Assembly: GCA_934096805.1 (NCBI GenBank)
Contig: CAKOMW010000002.1
Coordinates: 124,001-188,000, forward strand
Length of the DNA stretch: 64,000 nt
Direction of reading: 5' to 3'
From: an uncultured Bacilli bacterium
Lineage (GTDB): Bacteria > Bacillota_I > Bacilli_A > RF39 > UBA660
Shown: positions 49,446-57,895 of the stretch, in pieces
Numbering within the stretch: the first letter of the stretch is position 1
Layout: the number at the start of each line of letters is the position of its first letter
Notes under the pieces: generated by a model
The model's input: the letters and a program-made list of their open reading frames with translations, nothing else
What the model was told of the DNA's origin: nothing
Database searches by the model: none
Program-made: the position numbers and the translations under genes

Positions 49446-50447
49446 TTACCACTCTCTTATCTTTACGATTTTTTTAACTAATATAATATACACTATATAT
49501 ATTAAAATAATTGATATTAATATTATATTTCCTATAACTGAAGTAATAAATGTTACAAAGTAAGTTGGATCTAAAAAATAAATAAATATAAATATTAAAA
49601 ACGGAATAGCAACAAGTACTTTAAAGACAAAATTTGATAAAGCAAGTGTTGACTCCATTTCGTCTTTTATTCTTTTTCTTTCGATAAAGCTTCTTTCTAT
49701 TGAAGAGAAAATTTTTGTAATTTTCCCTCCAGTTTGATTTAAAATAACTAGAGATGAAGCCATATATTTTACTTCTTCCAATTTTACACGTGAAGCAAAT
49801 CTATCAAATACCACTTGTAAATCAAGTCCATATGTTAAATCAATTAAGATTTTCTTAAATTCATTACTAATAGGGCCTTCTAATTCAGTTGAAACAAGTT
49901 CTACAGCTTGCATAATACTTCTTCCTGATTTAAAAGCATTATTCATAATAATTACAGCCTTTAAAAAATCTTGTTCTATTCTTTTTTTCATTCTTTTTTC
50001 TTTTATTTTTAAGAAAACATCTAGAATAAAGAACCCTATTAAGAGTGATGCTGTTATTTGAATAAAACTAAACATTTTAAACTTTAATATATTTGATATA
50101 ATCATAAGTAAAACTGCACATATTGAAAATAATATTTTTTTTGATACAAAGTCTAAACTTGTTTCTTTGTACCTACTATCAACTTCTACAAATTTTTCAT
50201 ATCGTTTGCTATAATCAGTTAATATTTTACTTTTACTAATTTTTTTACTAATTCCTTTAATTAAACTATAATAAATACTTTGAACTTTTAAAGTAAAAGA
50301 AGTTGGTTTATCTGATAAGGCTGTAATTGAAAAGTTTATAATTCTTTTCTCTTTTTTAATAGAGGTAAGTATTTTAAGAGTTATTATAAAAGCAATAATT
50401 ACTACTAATATTAGTAATACTTGGATAGCTATATATAAACTTTTCAT
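49446..50447 (-). CDS. tadB: TadB-like inner-membrane pilus assembly protein
   Basis: A 333-aa GspF-domain protein, the second platform component. Layout: N-terminal helix (1-25), cytoplasmic linker, a helix pair (about 105-150), the GspF domain (FLKAVIIMNNAFKSGRSIMQAVELVS, SLVILNQTGGKITKIFSSIERSFIERKRIKDE) and two C-terminal helices. It lies between cpaF and tadC with gaps of 12 and 1 bases. Confidence 0.87.
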   Translation of the reverse strand: MKSLYIAIQVLLILVVIIAFIITLKILTSIKKEKRIINFSITALSDKPTSFTLKVQSIYYSLIKGISKKISKSKILTDYSKRYEKFVEVDSRYKETSLDFVSKKILFSICAVLLMIISNILKFKMFSFIQITASLLIGFFILDVFLKIKEKRMKKRIEQDFLKAVIIMNNAFKSGRSIMQAVELVSTELEGPISNEFKKILIDLTYGLDLQVVFDRFASRVKLEEVKYMASSLVILNQTGGKITKIFSSIERSFIERKRIKDEMESTLALSNFVFKVLVAIPFLIFIFIYFLDPTYFVTFITSVIGNIILISIILIYIVYIILVKKIVKIREW

Positions 50448-50459
50448 ATTATTCCTCCT

Positions 50460-51794
50460 TTAAACTAGTCTTTCAAAGATATCATCAACGGTTTTAACAC
50501 CTTTGCTTTTTATTTTTTTATATACTTTAGGTATGTATTTATATAAAACAAATGAACCGTTTACTTCCCCAGAGTCTGTTAATCCTTTTTCTTTGAAAGC
50601 AAATATTTCTTTTAGAATTATTTTACCTTCTCTTATTCCTGTAACTTCACTAATTGAAGTTATTTTTCTTTTTCCATCAGATAATCTTTCAATATTTACA
50701 ACGATGTCTATAGCATTTTCTATATATTCTCTAATTGCTAATACAGGTATTTGAATACCAGCCATTAAAACCATTGTTTCTAGACGATTAAGGGCATCTT
50801 CTGCTCCATTGGCATGAAGAGTTGATAAAGAGCCTTCATGTCCTGTGTTCATGGCTTGTAGCATGTCAAATGCTTCTTTTCCACGCACTTCTCCAACAAT
50901 TATACGATCTGGTCGCATACGAAGGGAATTTATTACTAAATCACGAATAGTTACTTCTCCTTCTTTTTCATAGTTCATTGTTCTTGTTTCTAAAGAAATA
51001 ACATGATTTTGTTTTAATTTTAACTCAGCAGCATCTTCAATAGTAATAATTCTTTCTTCATCAAGTATGAATGATGATAGAACATTTAAAACAGTAGTTT
51101 TTCCAGAACCTGTACCACCACATACTAAAATATTTAACTTAGCCATAACACAGGCTTCCAAAAATCTAGCCATATATGGAGTAAAAGTACCATTTCTAAT
51201 TAAGTCATCCGCACTAGATAAGTTTTCCTTAAACTTTCTTATAGTAAGCACTGGTCCATTTAAAGCAAGTGGTGGAATAATAGCATTTATTCTCGAACCA
51301 TCACTAAGTCTAGAATCAACCATGGGATTAGCTATATCAATAGTTCTTCCAAGAGGTTGAATCATCCTTTGAATAGTTCTTATAATATGTTCATCATTAA
51401 TAAATGAAACAGATTCATCTTTTATTATTTTACCATCTATTTCAATGTATATTTCATCAGGGGCATTAACCATTATTTCAGTAATGCTTTTATCATCTAA
51501 AAGCTCAGTAATTGGACCATAACCATTTATTTCATTTTCAATTAAGTTAAAAATATGATTTCTTTCTAAATTAGTTAAGTCATATCCTTCCAAAGTAGTA
51601 TTAATTTCATCATTTATATAATCATTTAAGTATTTACCAGTTGGTATATCATTATCTATTATATTTTGAATAATTTTATTTCTCAAAGAATCTAATAAGT
51701 TTTTGTCTTTAAAGACACTGTAATCATTTATATCAGTATTAATATTTCTATTTTTATTTTCAATTTCAAATAGTTCAGAAAGTGTTTTTCTCAT
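50460..51794 (-). CDS. cpaF: CpaF/TadA pilus assembly ATPase
   Basis: The 444-aa secretion ATPase that drives Flp pilus assembly. The N-terminal domain is followed by the GspE-type core: [18 protein letters not shown], Walker [15 protein letters not shown], the Asp box [11 protein letters not shown], Walker [28 protein letters not shown] and the His box [16 protein letters not shown]. All catalytic motifs are intact. The stop of cpaE overlaps its start by one base. Confidence 0.94.
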   Translation of the reverse strand: MRKTLSELFEIENKNRNINTDINDYSVFKDKNLLDSLRNKIIQNIIDNDIPTGKYLNDYINDEINTTLEGYDLTNLERNHIFNLIENEINGYGPITELLDDKSITEIMVNAPDEIYIEIDGKIIKDESVSFINDEHIIRTIQRMIQPLGRTIDIANPMVDSRLSDGSRINAIIPPLALNGPVLTIRKFKENLSSADDLIRNGTFTPYMARFLEACVMAKLNILVCGGTGSGKTTVLNVLSSFILDEERIITIEDAAELKLKQNHVISLETRTMNYEKEGEVTIRDLVINSLRMRPDRIIVGEVRGKEAFDMLQAMNTGHEGSLSTLHANGAEDALNRLETMVLMAGIQIPVLAIREYIENAIDIVVNIERLSDGKRKITSISEVTGIREGKIILKEIFAFKEKGLTDSGEVNGSFVLYKYIPKVYKKIKSKGVKTVDDIFERLV

Positions 51795-52549
51795 TATTGC
51801 ACCTCCTTATTATAAAGTTTCTTAGCAATTAGACCAAAGTGTTTTAAATCTTTTTTAGAAGAAAAGCCATTTGCTAGAATTGGTATTAAGCCTGATGCTA
51901 CTATCTTATCTAGTTTATTTATATATAGTGTTTTTGGTAATGTAAAATCAATATTATTTTTTATAATACTTCTTATATCAAATGTTGTATAATAGCTTTT
52001 ATTCATAATAGATTCATTTAAGACTGTATAATAATTATCGAATGAAGCATCTTTTAGTATTGATATAAAAGTTCTTGTATTTTTTAAAGAATATAAATCA
52101 TTTGATAAAAGAACTAAAATATTATCGCAATTATCAAGTAAAATGATATTAATTTCATTAAGAATATGAGTTGTATCAAGTAAAATAACATCATATTTAT
52201 ATAAAACAGTATTAAGAATTAAAGGAATATATTTAGAGTCAATTTTATTAGCTTGTCTTGGGTCTTTTACTGAAGAGATTATATCTATATTTTCATTATA
52301 GTTATAGATATAGTCCTCAACTTTTTCATATCTATTATTTGATAAATCTTCTACTAAATTAAAGATAGTTTTATCTGCTTTCATGTTTAAAGAAAGAGCA
52401 ATATCTCCCCCGAACAAATCAAAATCAATAATCAAAACTTTATAACCAAGTAAATGATAAGTTCCTGCAAGATTAAGAGTAGTAACAGTCTTCCCTACTC
52501 CTCCTTTTGCAGAAGTAACTGCAATTATTTTTCCTTTATCTTTTTTCAT
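51794..52549 (-). CDS. CpaE/TadZ-like MinD-family ATPase
   Basis: A 251-aa ParA/MinD-type protein used in Tad systems to place the pilus machine at a cell pole. The deviant Walker A reads TSAKGGVGKTVTTLN (residues 12-26), Walker B VILLDTT near 120. Unlike many CpaE proteins it lacks a receiver-like N-terminal domain and begins directly with the ATPase. It is located between the TadE-like genes and cpaF. Confidence 0.85.
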   Translation of the reverse strand: MKKDKGKIIAVTSAKGGVGKTVTTLNLAGTYHLLGYKVLIIDFDLFGGDIALSLNMKADKTIFNLVEDLSNNRYEKVEDYIYNYNENIDIISSVKDPRQANKIDSKYIPLILNTVLYKYDVILLDTTHILNEINIILLDNCDNILVLLSNDLYSLKNTRTFISILKDASFDNYYTVLNESIMNKSYYTTFDIRSIIKNNIDFTLPKTLYINKLDKIVASGLIPILANGFSSKKDLKHFGLIAKKLYNKEVQ

Positions 52550-52561
52550 ATTTAACCCTCT

Positions 52562-52879
52562 TTATTCTAAATTAACTTCTAAATGATATTTTTTTATTCC
52601 TATTATATTTCCAAATATTGAATCTATTTCTTTTTTTAAATGGATTCCTCCATAAGAAATACTTACTATTTCAATATCTTTGTCATTATCTTTTATTATT
52701 TTTTTTATTTCATTTAAATCCTTATTCTCTTTTTCATATTCCATAGCAAGTTCTCCGACATTATTTAATTTAGTATTATTTATAGCTATGTAACAAGTAT
52801 CAAAAACATATGCAAAAAGTGCAATAACAAGTGGTAATAAAAATACGAAGAGCACTAATGCCTGAGCTTTATTATTCAT
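52562..52879 (-). CDS. TadE-like minor pseudopilin
   Basis: A 105-aa protein beginning MNNKAQALVLFVFLLPLVIAL, the class III prepilin form of TadE/TadF with cleavage after the basic stretch, followed by a single helix and a short extracellular part. It overlaps the previous TadE-like gene by 8 bases. TadE/F proteins are thought to prime or cap the pilus. Confidence 0.82.
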   Translation of the reverse strand: MNNKAQALVLFVFLLPLVIALFAYVFDTCYIAINNTKLNNVGELAMEYEKENKDLNEIKKIIKDNDKDIEIVSISYGGIHLKKEIDSIFGNIIGIKKYHLEVNLE

Positions 52880-53219
52880 TTAATATTACCCTTTCAGTAC
52901 TTATTTCATAAGGATTATTGAAAAAAGTTGATGCAAATGGTGTGATTAAATCAATCTTAGTTGTAAGTGTAATTGTACTTTTATTATTATTATTTTTGTA
53001 ACTCAATGTAACATCCTTTGGCAAAGTGCTTTTTATTTCTTCGTAACTTTTACCTTTTTGTTTGTAAAGTGCTACATCATTCATCATACCTTCCAAAGTA
53101 TTTTTATTGTAAAAGACAAAAGCAAAGTCTATTACAATAAATAAAATCATGATAATTATTGGTAGCAAAATAACAAACTCTACAAGAGCTTGGGCCTTGT
53201 TATTTATTCTTTTCAACAC
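52872..53219 (-). CDS. TadE-like minor pseudopilin
   Basis: A 115-aa protein with the N-terminus LKRINNKAQALVEFVILLPII, a class III signal with Glu at +5. GTG 53219 is preferred: it follows GGAGAAGGGTAC and sits at the end of the flp gene, with a 20-base overlap of coding. The ATG at 53261 would put 14 extra residues in front of the signal and overlap flp by 62 bases. The outer domain has no cysteines. Confidence 0.8.
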   Translation of the reverse strand: MLKRINNKAQALVEFVILLPIIIMILFIVIDFAFVFYNKNTLEGMMNDVALYKQKGKSYEEIKSTLPKDVTLSYKNNNNKSTITLTTKIDLITPFASTFFNNPYEISTERVILNE

Positions 53220-53403
53220 AGTACCCTTCTCCAGCTTTGGCACCTTTATGATATTCTTCACCTACTAAAGCACAGGAAGATTTAGTAATTGAATCTTTTA
53301 AATATCCTCCTAGAAAAGTTACTAATGATATAGCAAGCACACTAATTAAAGCAATTATTAAAACGTATTCTACTAATGCCTGAGCTTTGTTATCTAATCT
53401 CAT
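53200..53403 (-). CDS. flp: Flp/Fap-type pilin
   Basis: A 67-aa major pilin of the Tad system. MRLDNKAQALVEYVLIIALI carries the Flp motif, with cleavage before the Ala/Gln region, Glu-Tyr at +5/+6 and a single helix. Two cysteines in the short C-terminal part (SSCALVG and GYCVEK) could form a disulfide. ATG 53403 follows AGGTGATTG. It is the first gene of the operon, behind a strong promoter, as expected for the most abundant product. Confidence 0.9.
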   Translation of the reverse strand: MRLDNKAQALVEYVLIIALISVLAISLVTFLGGYLKDSITKSSCALVGEEYHKGAKAGEGYCVEKNK

Positions 53404-53429
53404 ATACAATCACCTATTTTCCTACATTA

Positions 53430-53458
53430 ATTTTATTATTTTTTTTGCTTGTTGTCAA
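53430..53458 (-). promoter_or_regulatory. promoter of the tad operon
   Basis: On the minus strand perfect TTGACA, 17 bp, TAAAAT, 27 bp before flp. Confidence 0.85.
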
Positions 53459-53509
53459 TTGAATTCTAATAAAAAGTGATATAAAATATAAATGAAGGGA
53501 TTTGATTTT

Positions 53510-53818
53510 ATGTTTTTAATACTTAATAAAGATAAAAAGCTTAAAATTAATAGAATTAATAAAATAAAAGGCTTAATGTTTAAAAAAGAGGCAATAAATG
53601 AAGGATACATATTTTATAACTGTGGTAGCATTCATACTTTTTTTATGAAACAAGAAATAGATGTTATAGTAATAGACAAAGATAATAAAATAGTAAAAAT
53701 GAAAAGTAACTTTAAAAAAAATAAAATCTTAATATCTAAAGGTACAACTACTTTAGAACTTCCTCTTAATACTTGTAAATATTTCAAATTAAATGATAAA
53801 ATAAAAATAATAGATTAA
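53510..53818 (+). CDS. DUF192 family protein
   Basis: A 102-aa protein with the DUF192 pattern YNCGSIHTFFMKQEIDVIVIDKD followed by an ELPL segment near the end (the family's WMKNTxxPLDxxFxD...ELP). No signal peptide is visible, unlike many homologs; the fold is a small beta barrel of unknown role. Start ATG 53510 follows GAAGGGAT; 53492 lies at that site. DUF192 genes often sit beside tad/type II pilus loci, as here, divergent from flp. Confidence 0.8.
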   Translation: MFLILNKDKKLKINRINKIKGLMFKKEAINEGYIFYNCGSIHTFFMKQEIDVIVIDKDNKIVKMKSNFKKNKILISKGTTTLELPLNTCKYFKLNDKIKIID

Positions 53819-53847
53819 TTTAAGACAAAAAAAGAAATAGAAATAAT

Positions 53848-54111
53848 CTATTTCAATTGGTTTAGTTCCTCTAATGAAAGACCTGTACATTCTGAAATAT
53901 CAGTAATATCATAACCTTTTTGAAGCATTTTAAGTGCAGTTTCTTTGATGCCTTCATCATGTCCTATATCGTGTCCTTCTTTAAAGCCTTTTTCTCTGTA
54001 CTCATCAATTTCCGCTAAACGAAGCTTTTCATCATGTAACTCTTTATCATACATTCCTATTACTTCATCTTGTTCACTTGCTTCTTTTGATTCTTTAACA
54101 TACTTTTCCAT
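53848..54111 (-). CDS. candidate intragenic RpnS-like small protein (87 aa)
   Basis: Internal in-frame ATG in element D preceded by AAGGGTGATGAGATA. The product begins MEKYVKESKEASEQDEV and keeps the whole variable C-terminus. See the corresponding site in element C. Confidence 0.5.
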   Translation of the reverse strand: MEKYVKESKEASEQDEVIGMYDKELHDEKLRLAEIDEYREKGFKEGHDIGHDEGIKETALKMLQKGYDITDISECTGLSLEELNQLK

Positions 54112-54789
54112 TATCTCATCACCCTTACTTAAATCTTTAAGAAGTTGATTATCATTTTCATTAAATATTAATAATAACTTCTCATATAGTTTAAGTTTAT
54201 TATAATCTTTTTTTCTTATATTTGGCAAGTATATATTAATAATTCTTATCTTATTACTATATATTTGAAAATCATTAATATCTTTGGGTATATGATTAAT
54301 ATTTGTTATATAGCATTCTTCTAGAACATCTTTTCTACCTCTGAATCTAAAGTTATTTATGTTTATTTGAATTACTTCATTAAAGTTATACTTCTTTCCT
54401 CTTTTCATATTTGCACTATATAAAGAAAACATATAACCTAGATTTCTTTCTAAACTAGACTTTGAAGTATTATTATTAACTTCAACATTAAGTATCTTAC
54501 CTTTAATCTTACACAATAAATCTACTGTCTTATTACTTTCTTCATTTTTATACTTATCTATATTATTTTTTATAAACTTAGTATTTTTTAATACCTCATT
54601 ATAATCCTCATTAAATATAGAAGCAATTAAATAACAGATATACTCCATTCTAGATTCATTATTAATCATAGTCTTAAACATAGAATCAGATACAATTGGT
54701 ATTTTATAGCCTTTGTAATAGTCAAGTAACTTATAACTATTTGTTTTAGATATTTCTTTATCTAAAGTACATTCTCTAAGATCTAACAT
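53848..54789 (-). CDS. Rpn family PD-(D/E)XK nuclease/putative transposase
   Basis: A 313-aa Rpn protein of the same subfamily as the decayed copy at 5552 and the fragment at 22089. YKIPIVSDSMFKTM, TVDLLCKI and LNVEVNNNTS mark the nuclease core; here the K of ExK is replaced by Asn, as in the other copies. ATG 54789 (MLDLRECTLDKEI) has a perfect AAGGAGGTGA. An internal site at 54111 could yield an 87-aa C-terminal protein. The C-terminal repeat region (KGFKEGHDIGHDEGIKE) differs from the other copies, the usual variable part of Rpn proteins. Confidence 0.88.
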   Translation of the reverse strand: MLDLRECTLDKEISKTNSYKLLDYYKGYKIPIVSDSMFKTMINNESRMEYICYLIASIFNEDYNEVLKNTKFIKNNIDKYKNEESNKTVDLLCKIKGKILNVEVNNNTSKSSLERNLGYMFSLYSANMKRGKKYNFNEVIQININNFRFRGRKDVLEECYITNINHIPKDINDFQIYSNKIRIINIYLPNIRKKDYNKLKLYEKLLLIFNENDNQLLKDLSKGDEIMEKYVKESKEASEQDEVIGMYDKELHDEKLRLAEIDEYREKGFKEGHDIGHDEGIKETALKMLQKGYDITDISECTGLSLEELNQLK

Positions 54790-55000
54790 AATTTTCACCT
54801 CCTTTCATAGAAATATTTACCCCTTTTCTAATTCAATATATACCATATAAAAACGCAATGCAAATGAACAATTTTAAGTTTTAAATACACAAAAAAGAAC
54901 CAAAACAGATATTTTCCTTAAGGGAATTTTCTTATTTGATTCTTATTTTTTTATTAAAAATATTGTTTTATATAGAATTTAAAAAACTTATACTTTTTAA

Positions 55001-56155
55001 TTACTTTTTTAATTTTGTTCCTTTTATTTTATCATATTGTTCTAATAAGTTACCAGGAGTCGTTTTTATAATTTTTTCTTCCTCTTTTTTATTGTCTATA
55101 GCAATTGATACCAAATTATCAAATAATTCAGTTTGATTCTTTTTCTTAGGCAACCACATATAACCAGCAAGAGAACCTGGAATAGTATTAATTTCATTGA
55201 CATATATCTCTTTTGTTTTATCATTTATTAAAAAGTCAATTCTAGCAACGCCACTGCCTTCAAGTACCTTAAATGTCTTTATAGCATATTCCTTTATATC
55301 ATTTATCATCTCTTTAGATATAAGAGGTTTAGTTTTCTTTGTATCAACTTCAGTTTTAGAAAAATTATTAACATACTTTTCTTTAAAAGAATAAAACTCA
55401 CTACTAGAATTTATTTCTTCTATTTCAGATACAATTTGTTTTTTATAATTACCAAGTACACTTACATTTACTTCTTTTAAGTTAGGTATTCTTTCCTCAA
55501 CAATAATTTTTCTATCATATTTTGAAACATTTTTAACTTTACTAAAAAATTCTTTTTCATTTTCTGCGATTTCTATTCCAATACTTGAACCAAGTGAAGA
55601 TGGTTTGATAAATACAGGAAATTTCAAAGTAGCTAATTTCTTTTCAACAAGCTTTTTATCACTTAATTCATCAGAATAAAACCAAGTATAGTTAGCAACA
55701 TTTATATCATTCGTAGTCAATAATTGTTTTTGAATAACTTTATCTTGTCCAATGGCCGCTCCAATGACACTAGGACCAGCATATGGGACTCCTAACATAT
55801 TAAGATAGCCTTGTATAGAGCCATCCTCTAAATACGCACCATGACCAATTGGCACAACTAAATCAATTACACATAAATTCTTTTTATAAAATCCTAGTCT
55901 TTGTAAAACAAAAGTCTTATCATATTTAACTAAAGCAACTTTTTTAGCATATCTCTTTACCAAATCAATATCCCTATAATGAAGAATGTTTTTTAGATGC
56001 TCTCCTGTGTACCACACATTATCTTTATCTATATATATAGGTATTATTTTATACTTGCTTTCATCAGCATAACCCATTGCTTCAATTGCCGAAATTATGC
56101 TTATTTCATGTTCGACACTTTTTCCTCCAAAAATAACTGCAACATTTAATCTCAT
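55001..56155 (-). CDS. ddl: D-alanine--D-alanine ligase
   Basis: An ATP-grasp ligase of 384 aa that makes the D-Ala-D-Ala end of peptidoglycan precursors. It opens MRLNVAVIFGGKSVEHEIS, has GAYLEDGSIQGYLNMLGVPYAG, FIKPSSLGSSIGI and the metal site VARIDFLINDKTKEIYVNE followed by INTIPGSLAGYMW. The SLAGYMW end, in place of the usual FTxxSMYP, occurs in a divergent Firmicutes branch of the family, so substrate preference may differ. ATG 56155 is preferred to 56173 because AGGAAGT lies between them. Confidence 0.88.
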   Translation of the reverse strand: MRLNVAVIFGGKSVEHEISIISAIEAMGYADESKYKIIPIYIDKDNVWYTGEHLKNILHYRDIDLVKRYAKKVALVKYDKTFVLQRLGFYKKNLCVIDLVVPIGHGAYLEDGSIQGYLNMLGVPYAGPSVIGAAIGQDKVIQKQLLTTNDINVANYTWFYSDELSDKKLVEKKLATLKFPVFIKPSSLGSSIGIEIAENEKEFFSKVKNVSKYDRKIIVEERIPNLKEVNVSVLGNYKKQIVSEIEEINSSSEFYSFKEKYVNNFSKTEVDTKKTKPLISKEMINDIKEYAIKTFKVLEGSGVARIDFLINDKTKEIYVNEINTIPGSLAGYMWLPKKKNQTELFDNLVSIAIDNKKEEEKIIKTTPGNLLEQYDKIKGTKLKK

Positions 56156-56209
56156 CTTATTACTTCCTTTCATTAATAGTATATCAAATTATTAGAAAAA
56201 GAAAAAGTG

Positions 56210-56947
56210 CTATTCTGCAACTTGTTCTCCTTTTATCTTAACTTTAAACTGATAATTAGTATTACTTGAAGAAACTACTGCGTGAGAACTACCCCATACT
56301 TCTCCAGCAGCCGTACATGTAGCTTTTGTTGTATAAGTAGTATCACTACATACCATATCTTTTTCCTCAGTATTTAACTTTATATCATTATTTCCATTTC
56401 CACTTACCCAAGCTTTTAGGACATATGATGCTTTATCAGTCTTAGAAAATACTCCATCATCTAGTACAAATTCATTAAAGAACCCATTACTAGATACTTT
56501 AGATTGTAAACTTGAAATAGCAACACCAGTAGTAGCAGTACCTATAATATATTCTTGTTTCTCTGTACCATTTTCAGTATATTTTTTTAGTAAATTAATT
56601 TTCACATCGTCACTTGTTATCCCTTCATTACTAATGATATCCAAACCTAAATCATATTTTAATATAGCTTCTCCATTAATAGTAGAAACTACATCAAAAG
56701 TATATGCTTTATCATCAGTAATACTTGTACCAACTGCATCAGTAACAGGCTTTTGATCACTTAAAATCATAGCTTTTTCGTTTGCAAAATTAAGTTCTAA
56801 CTTACCAGAAATAAGTTCATTTTCACTAGTTCCGATGAAATTAGCATAATAGTAGGCAAAAGTAGAGCCTAAGACCACTAATACTAAGATAATTGTAGAT
56901 ATAATAACTATCATTTTATCCTTTTTTGATTCTTTTACTTGTTCCAT
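56210..56947 (-). CDS. TasA/camelysin-like exported protein
   Basis: A 245-aa protein with a basic start, one helix (about 13-36) ending GSTFAYYYANFIG, and a beta-rich body like the TasA-type domains of the other surface proteins in this window (SGKLELNFAN..., TFDVVSTINGEAILKYDL). The signal form fits SipW-type processing. It ends without a lectin-like domain, so it may be the fibre or base subunit. Two Cys in the body (DMVCSD, ATCTAAG) could pair. AAGGTG precedes ATG 56947. Confidence 0.72.
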   Translation of the reverse strand: MEQVKESKKDKMIVIISTIILVLVVLGSTFAYYYANFIGTSENELISGKLELNFANEKAMILSDQKPVTDAVGTSITDDKAYTFDVVSTINGEAILKYDLGLDIISNEGITSDDVKINLLKKYTENGTEKQEYIIGTATTGVAISSLQSKVSSNGFFNEFVLDDGVFSKTDKASYVLKAWVSGNGNNDIKLNTEEKDMVCSDTTYTTKATCTAAGEVWGSSHAVVSSSNTNYQFKVKIKGEQVAE

Positions 56948-57047
56948 ATATAACACCTTACCTTATACTTAAATCTTACTAAAAAGTTACAAAAATGTCA
57001 ATATAACAACAACTATTTTTTAAAAAGTTTTGTCTAGTAAAAAGAAA

Positions 57048-57072
57048 AAAGTCCCAAAAAGGAACTTAAACA
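57048..57072 (-). terminator. rho-independent terminator
   Basis: On the minus strand AAGTTCC pairs with GGGACTT (one wobble) around T5, followed by T6, right after the 57074 gene. Confidence 0.85.
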
Positions 57073-57073
57073 A

Positions 57074-57298
57074 TTATTTAACTTCATCAACTTTTGCAAT
57101 CATCTTTAAGATTTCTTCAATTTCTTCATCATCAGTTACAGAAGTAACAAATTTTTTACCATCAGCAACAGTTTCTCTTAAAACTGTATAATCATTCGTA
57201 TCATCAAGAGCATAAGCATATATATAGTTATACCCGAAAAAATTAACTCTTTCTACCACTAGAAATTCTCTACCATCCAATATAATTATTTCATTCAT
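57074..57298 (-). CDS. hypothetical small acidic protein
   Basis: A 74-aa protein (MNEIIILDGREFLVVERVNF...) that looks like a small beta-sheet domain with an acidic helix at the end (DDEEIEEILKMIAKVDEVK). It is reminiscent of DUF1292-type small proteins but not clearly one. It overlaps the upstream gene by 4 bases (ATGA), so the two are coupled. No motif points to a function. Confidence 0.65.
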   Translation of the reverse strand: MNEIIILDGREFLVVERVNFFGYNYIYAYALDDTNDYTVLRETVADGKKFVTSVTDDEEIEEILKMIAKVDEVK

Positions 57299-57807
57299 AA
57301 GCTTTTTCCACCATTATTCAAATTATTCTCAACAAAGTTTGCAAGTTCCCCACTTTGAACTACTTGCTCATAATTTTCTTTACTTGGAGCAAAGTAATTA
57401 CCAGTTGTCTCGGTCATATAATTACAAAATTCTAAAAAGTCATCATATGTAGTTGTTGTTTGTTCTACTTGAGGAGCATCAGGGATATCAACGACATCAG
57501 AAGAATTTTCAGTCATTACTTTATTTACATGATTTACTCCAAGAACTCCACCACCAATAATTGCAATTGATAATACTGCCGCTAAAGCTTTTTTACGTGC
57601 ATCTTTAAACTTAGCTGCCACTCTCTGATTATATTCTTCTGCTCTTGCTTTATCTTCCTCAATTAATTTAGCAATTCTTTGATTTTGTAACTCAACAAAC
57701 TCATCTAGCTGTTTTTTATTATCTCTATTTACAAATATACGCTTTGTTTCATCATACGAGATAACTAATTCTTCTTGTTTTTCAAAATTTTTATAGTTAT
57801 TTTGCAT
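57295..57807 (-). CDS. hypothetical single-pass membrane protein
   Basis: A 170-aa protein. Residues 1-70 are charged and helical, with a likely coiled coil (KQLDEFVELQNQRIAKLIEEDKARAEE), then one membrane helix (about 74-95, ALAAVLSIAIIGGGVLGV) and an outer segment rich in Thr, Asp and Asn. It appears to be a type II or stop-transfer membrane protein. No family is recognised. It lies between the giant prepilin-like gene and the small acidic protein in one direction and may share their transcript. Confidence 0.65.
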   Translation of the reverse strand: MQNNYKNFEKQEELVISYDETKRIFVNRDNKKQLDEFVELQNQRIAKLIEEDKARAEEYNQRVAAKFKDARKKALAAVLSIAIIGGGVLGVNHVNKVMTENSSDVVDIPDAPQVEQTTTTYDDFLEFCNYMTETTGNYFAPSKENYEQVVQSGELANFVENNLNNGGKSL

Positions 57808-57866
57808 TAAGCATTACCTCCATTCACATTATAGCATAATAATTTATAATTGGAAATACCTTTAAG

Positions 57867-57895
57867 AAAAAAAGACTTAATCAAAAGTCTTTAAT
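57867..57895 (-). terminator. terminator of the giant adhesin gene
   Basis: On the minus strand AAAGACTT pairs with AAGTCTTT around TTGATT, followed by a T run. Confidence 0.85.

Larger units (their letters stand above)
53826..54998 (-). mobile_element. Rpn-type element D, complete
   Basis: Reading on the minus strand: 5' end (AAAAAGTATAAGTTTTTTAAAT) only a few bases past the ddl stop, insulating hairpin (54896-54943) with T run, promoter TTGCAT-17-TATATT (54835-54863), gene, and a 3' hairpin GAAATAGA/TCTATTTC with T7. The insertion separates ddl from the DUF192 gene without breaking either. Confidence 0.8.
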
